DNA of 9,318 nucleotides. Source: JBEVMS01 sp040508515 (GTDB lineage Bacteria > Pseudomonadota > Gammaproteobacteria > Xanthomonadales > Rhodanobacteraceae). The notes beneath the pieces were generated by a model that worked only from the letters and a program-made list of their open reading frames with translations, did no database searches and was not told where the DNA came from. The stretch covers positions 1-9,318 of the forward strand of contig JBEVMS010000243.1 in NCBI GenBank assembly GCA_040508515.1, given 5' to 3'. This document shows, piece by piece, positions 6,475-9,318 of the stretch. Each line of letters starts with the position of its first letter. The stretch's first letter is position 1. Made by a program: the position numbers and the translations under genes.

Positions 6475-7602
6475 TCAGTGGGGAAGCTGCAGTTTGGCGC
6501 CGATGGTGACCGGTTTAAGCCCGTCCATGACCAGCCCGTAACTGACCCGATCGAAGGTGCGGAACACCATCACATGCCCGACGAACTCATCCGGCAAGGT
6601 CACGTCGTGGCCCAGGCTGCGCCGGAAGGTGCTGCCGGCGACGTCATCGTGAATGGTCTCGCCCGGCTGGAACACCGCATACACCTGCCCGTTTTCCACC
6701 CCGTTCTGGGCGCCGATCGACAGCGCCACCACCTGGCGGCTGCCGACGGCGGCTAGCGCGTCGGTGAAGGCGATCACCCGCGCATCGTCGGGGAGCGCCT
6801 TGGGTGGATGCGGGTAGTAATACGGATCGTAGGGATGCTCGTCGATCGGCAGCAGCCGGTCGCCCTGGCGAATTTCCTTGGTGGCGTCCAACAGCAATAA
6901 GGTGGAGGGATCGCCGTCGCGCAGCACCTCGGCGGTGCCGATCACAGTGACTTCCACGCCCAGGTCACGCCCGCGGCCGAAGTGGCCGTCATTGCGAAAA
7001 TCTTCCTGCCAGGGCGAGGAGACCATGTTGACGTCGCTGTCCAGACGGTGCGCGATCAGCTCGCCACCGGCGCCATCGCGCTTTTCGTCGTAACCGCGAA
7101 ACACATGGCTGGGACGCACGATCGCCCAACGCTGGCCGGGCTGCGCGGCGAGCTCGCGCACGTAGATGTTCTGCCCAACCGTGCCGCGCAACTGGGCCTC
7201 TTCGAAGCCGACCACGTAGGGCGCGTCGCTGAGCGCATTGGACTCGATCACGCGGGTGTCCTTGAGGAACATCCGCAGTTCGGACAACGGAATCGCCGGC
7301 ACCGCGTCCTCGCTTTCGCGCACGCCCGGCGACAGGCGCAGGCGGGGACCGCCATCGGCGAGCGAAAGGTTGAGCACATCGCCCGGATAGATCAGATGAG
7401 GGTTCTGCACCTGCGGATTGGCCTGCCAAATCTCCGGCCACAACCACGGCTTGGTCAGGAATTTGGCCGAAATGGCCCACAAGGTATCGCCGCGCCGCAC
7501 CGTATAAGTATCCGGATGGTCGCCACGTAACGGCACGCCCGCGGCATACACCGTTATGCACACCAACACACCTGCCAGCAGGCCCGACAGCTTTCTTATC
7601 AT
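6475..7602 (-). CDS. tsaP: LysM-domain periplasmic protein, type IV pilus secretin-associated TsaP
   Basis: TsaP binds peptidoglycan and forms a ring around the PilQ secretin, anchoring it for pilus extrusion. The 375-residue protein has a signal peptide (MIRK, hydrophobic stretch to about residue 20, likely cleavage near VYA-AG). A single LysM domain follows at about 31-79, from TYTVRRGDTLWAIS to LIYPGDVLNL. The long remainder, which should correspond to the FlgT-like C-terminal region described for TsaP, includes a Tyr/Pro-rich linker DEHPYDPYYYPHPP. Cys15 lies within the hydrophobic core, but VLVC is not a good lipobox, so I do not call it a lipoprotein. The start at 7602 has AGGGGGA nine nt upstream and places the signal peptide at the N-terminus; a longer in-frame start at 7683 would bury it. 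In Pseudomonas aeruginosa the tsaP gene (PA0020) lies between def and dprA, as here, which supports the name. Confidence 0.88.
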   Translation of the reverse strand: MIRKLSGLLAGVLVCITVYAAGVPLRGDHPDTYTVRRGDTLWAISAKFLTKPWLWPEIWQANPQVQNPHLIYPGDVLNLSLADGGPRLRLSPGVRESEDAVPAIPLSELRMFLKDTRVIESNALSDAPYVVGFEEAQLRGTVGQNIYVRELAAQPGQRWAIVRPSHVFRGYDEKRDGAGGELIAHRLDSDVNMVSSPWQEDFRNDGHFGRGRDLGVEVTVIGTAEVLRDGDPSTLLLLDATKEIRQGDRLLPIDEHPYDPYYYPHPPKALPDDARVIAFTDALAAVGSRQVVALSIGAQNGVENGQVYAVFQPGETIHDDVAGSTFRRSLGHDVTLPDEFVGHVMVFRTFDRVSYGLVMDGLKPVTIGAKLQLPH

Positions 7603-7632
7603 TTGGCGAGTTCCCCCTGCGGCGCTCGGGCG

Positions 7633-7660
7633 AGTGTATCCGAACCGATAGGCTCCGCAA
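7633..7660 (-). promoter_or_regulatory. Candidate sigma70-type promoter for tsaP
   Basis: On the reverse strand, TTGCGG (7655-7660) and TACACT (7633-7638) are separated by 16 nt. Transcription would begin about 24 nt before the tsaP start, leaving a short leader that contains the AGGGGGA ribosome site. The -35 half matches only its TTG, so confidence is moderate. It lies in the 183-bp divergent region that also serves def. Confidence 0.45.
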
Positions 7661-7706
7661 CTGGGCGCAATCAGCAGAATCAACTGCAGCGCGGGCCGCG
7701 GCGACG

Positions 7707-7712
7707 TACACT
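7707..7712 (+). promoter_or_regulatory. Candidate -10 element for def-fmt-rsmB
   Basis: TACACT on the plus strand lies 73 nt before the def start and equals the -10 hexamer proposed for tsaP on the other strand. No clear -35 is visible at the expected distance (CTGCAG at 17 nt). The rest of the divergent region shows no other recognisable signal; def itself has an excellent ribosome site (GAGGTG, 7 nt before the ATG). Confidence 0.3.
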
Positions 7713-7785
7713 AGGCGCCTTCGAATTATCCATAGCCGGCCCGATTGCGCGCTGCCGCCGCATCTTTGGTCCGAGGTGAAAGCTC

Positions 7786-8292
7786 ATGTCCGTTCTGACC
7801 ATCCTGGAATTTCCCGATCCGCGCCTGCGCACCTGCGCGGTGCCGGTGACCGCGTTCGACGCCACGCTCAAACAGCTCGTCGCCGATCTGTTCGAAACCA
7901 TGTACGCGGCCAATGGCGTGGGCCTGGCGGCGACCCAGGTCAACGTGCATCAGCAGGTGCTGGTGATCGACATGAGCGATGCGCGCGACCAGCCGCTGGT
8001 GCTGATCAATGCGCAGATCGTCGAGAAGGATGGCACTCAGGTGTATCAGGAAGGCTGCCTGTCCTTCCCCAACCTCTATGCGGACGTCACCCGCGCACTG
8101 AAGATCAAGGTGCGCGCGCAGGATGTCGATGGCAAGGAGTTCTTCTACGAAGCCGAAGGCCCGCAGGCGGTCGCCGTGCAGCATGAGCTGGATCATCTGG
8201 CCGGCAAGGTGTTCGTCGATTACCTGTCGCCGCTGAAGCGCTCGATGCTGCTCAAGCGCCTGGACAAGCAGCGCAAGACGGCCACCGCTTGA
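7786..8292 (+). CDS. def: Peptide deformylase
   Basis: Removes the formyl group from the N-terminal methionine of nascent proteins at the ribosome exit; a metal-dependent enzyme. All three signature motifs are intact in 168 residues: GVGLAATQ (44-51), EGCLS with metal-binding Cys91 (89-93), and HELDH (133-137) with the two metal-binding histidines and catalytic Glu134. Length is typical for the proteobacterial class. The C-terminal basic helix (LKRSMLLKRLDKQRK) resembles the ribosome-contacting helix of E. coli PDF. The ATG at 7786 follows a near-perfect Shine-Dalgarno sequence. It overlaps fmt by 4 nt, so the enzymes that add and remove the formyl group are expressed together. Confidence 0.98.
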   Translation: MSVLTILEFPDPRLRTCAVPVTAFDATLKQLVADLFETMYAANGVGLAATQVNVHQQVLVIDMSDARDQPLVLINAQIVEKDGTQVYQEGCLSFPNLYADVTRALKIKVRAQDVDGKEFFYEAEGPQAVAVQHELDHLAGKVFVDYLSPLKRSMLLKRLDKQRKTATA

Positions 8293-9227
8293 GCGCGCCG
8301 TTGCGGCTGGTCTTCGCCGGCACCCCCGAATTTTCCGTCCCCTGTTTGGAGGCCTGCCGCGCCAGCGGCGCCGAGGTGGTGGCGGTGTACACCCAGCCGG
8401 ACCGCCCCGCCGGGCGCGGACGCAAGCTCACGCCCAGTCCGGTCAAGCAGGCCGCGCTGGCTGCTGAGCTCCCGGTCGAGCAGCCCGAAACACTGAAAAC
8501 CCTGGAAGCGCGCCAGCGTCTGGCCGCCTATCGTCCGGATTTGATGGTGGTGGTCGCCTATGGCTTGATCCTGCCGCGCAAGGTGCTGGCCACGCCGCGC
8601 CTGGGCTGCTGGAACGTCCACGCCAGTCTGCTGCCGCGCTGGCGCGGCGCGGCGCCGATCCAGCGCGCGATCCTGGCCGGGGATGCCGAGAGCGGGGTCG
8701 ATCTGATGCAGATGGAGGCGGGCCTGGATACCGGTCCGGTGCTGCTCGAACGGCGCACCGCAATCACGCGCCAGGACACCGGCGGCAGCCTGCACGATCG
8801 GCTGTCGCAGCTGGGCGCCGAACTGCTGACCGAGGGCCTGGCGCGCATACTGGCCGGCCACAGCCTGCCCGCGCGGGCGCAGTCGGAAGAAGGCGTGCAC
8901 TACGCGCACAAGCTGGACAAAGCCGAGGCGCAGCTGGATTTCAGCCGCGACGCGCTGGCGCTGGAACGCCAGGTGCGCGCCTTCGATCCATGGCCGGTGG
9001 CCGAGGCGCAGATCGCCGGCGAACCGCTGCGCATCTGGGCCGCGCACGCCCTAGAACAAACGCACCAGGCCGCGCCGGGCAGCCTGCTCGGCGCCACCCG
9101 CGAGGGCATCGATATCGCCTGCGGTGAAGGCGTGTTGCGGGTCACCGCGTTGCAGCGCGCCGGCGGCAAGCGGATCAACGCGGCTGATTTCCTCAACGCC
9201 CGCGCCGACCTGAGACAGCCCCGATGA
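8289..9227 (+). CDS. fmt: Methionyl-tRNA(fMet) formyltransferase
   Basis: Transfers the formyl group of 10-formyl-THF to initiator Met-tRNA. The 312-residue protein begins with LRLVFAGTPEFSVP (residues 5-18). The catalytic triad is visible as Asn109 and His111 in NVHASLLPRWRGAAPIQ and Asp147 in AGLDTGPVL. The C-terminal tRNA-binding OB-like domain covers about 206-305, with ROSETTA-like marks RAFDPWPVA and RAGGKRINAADFL. The start is TTG at 8289, overlapping the def stop as TTGA; no in-frame ATG exists near the conserved N-terminus, so a rare start with re-initiation after def is the best reading. The stop overlaps the rsmB ATG (ATGA). Confidence 0.97.
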   Translation: MSAPLRLVFAGTPEFSVPCLEACRASGAEVVAVYTQPDRPAGRGRKLTPSPVKQAALAAELPVEQPETLKTLEARQRLAAYRPDLMVVVAYGLILPRKVLATPRLGCWNVHASLLPRWRGAAPIQRAILAGDAESGVDLMQMEAGLDTGPVLLERRTAITRQDTGGSLHDRLSQLGAELLTEGLARILAGHSLPARAQSEEGVHYAHKLDKAEAQLDFSRDALALERQVRAFDPWPVAEAQIAGEPLRIWAAHALEQTHQAAPGSLLGATREGIDIACGEGVLRVTALQRAGGKRINAADFLNARADLRQPR

Positions 9228-9318
9228 GCGCCGATACCCGCGCCGTCGCGGCGCAAGCATTGTGCGAAGTAGCCCTGCGCGGCGCCTCCCTGCGCGACGT
9301 GATGGATCGGCATGCACG
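9224..9318 (+). CDS. rsmB: 16S rRNA (cytosine967-C5)-methyltransferase, N-terminal fragment cut by window edge
   Basis: Only 31 codons are visible. They begin MSADTRAVAAQALCEVALRG and continue to DVMDRHA, which fits the helical NusB-like N-terminal domain of RsmB (Sun/Fmu). The SAM-binding methyltransferase domain lies outside the window. The assignment rests mainly on the conserved def-fmt-rsmB order and the 4-nt ATGA overlap with fmt, supported by the TRAVAAQ...L...V pattern typical of this N-terminus. Confidence 0.85.
   Translation, partial: MSADTRAVAAQALCEVALRGASLRDVMDRHA

Noticed and set aside
7603..7683. 27-codon N-terminal extension of TsaP
   Set aside because: It would place the signal peptide inside the protein, whereas the ATG at 7602 has a strong ribosome site and a proper signal sequence. 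The extension also covers the likely promoter.
8220..9047. 275-codon open frame on the minus strand, opposite fmt
   Set aside because: Fmt with all catalytic residues occupies the other strand; this frame shows no domain and is a shadow.

Overview
The window carries a conserved gammaproteobacterial housekeeping block. High G+C, the gene content and the style of the proteins point to the Xanthomonadaceae, most likely Xanthomonas or a close relative. That placement is inference from protein style and gene order; no alignment was run. All genes look intact except the two cut by the window edges, and no gap without a gene exceeds 183 bp.

Right part (about 7.6-9.3 kb): a divergent intergenic region of 183 bp separates two units. 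Rightwards lies def-fmt-rsmB: peptide deformylase, Met-tRNA(fMet) formyltransferase and 16S rRNA m5C967 methyltransferase (cut by the edge). The three reading frames overlap by 4 nt at each junction. Leftwards lies tsaP, a secreted LysM protein of the type associated with the type IV pilus secretin, followed by dprA, the recombination mediator of natural transformation. A perfect 12-bp inverted repeat sits between tsaP and dprA.

Middle part (about 2.0-5.2 kb): topA (DNA topoisomerase I with a lysine/alanine-rich, histone-H1-like tail and no zinc-ribbon cysteines) abuts tsaC (threonylcarbamoyl-AMP synthase). The gene smg (DUF494), which I recall between dprA and the topA/yrdD position in many gammaproteobacteria, is not here.

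Left part (1-2.0 kb): a stand-alone adenylate-forming ligase resembling the AMP-ligases of aryl-polyene/xanthomonadin clusters, then the start of purD (GAR synthetase), cut by the window edge. Six genes from tsaP to purD run leftwards; three run rightwards.

Functionally, def, fmt, rsmB and tsaC serve translation initiation and RNA modification, topA and dprA handle DNA, tsaP serves the pilus, and purD serves purine synthesis. I found no mobile element, CRISPR array, tRNA, rRNA or toxin-antitoxin pair, and nothing that amounts to a new biological system. The points worth a second look are the orphan AMP-ligase, the missing smg, the unusual neighbour of purD and the TopA tail.
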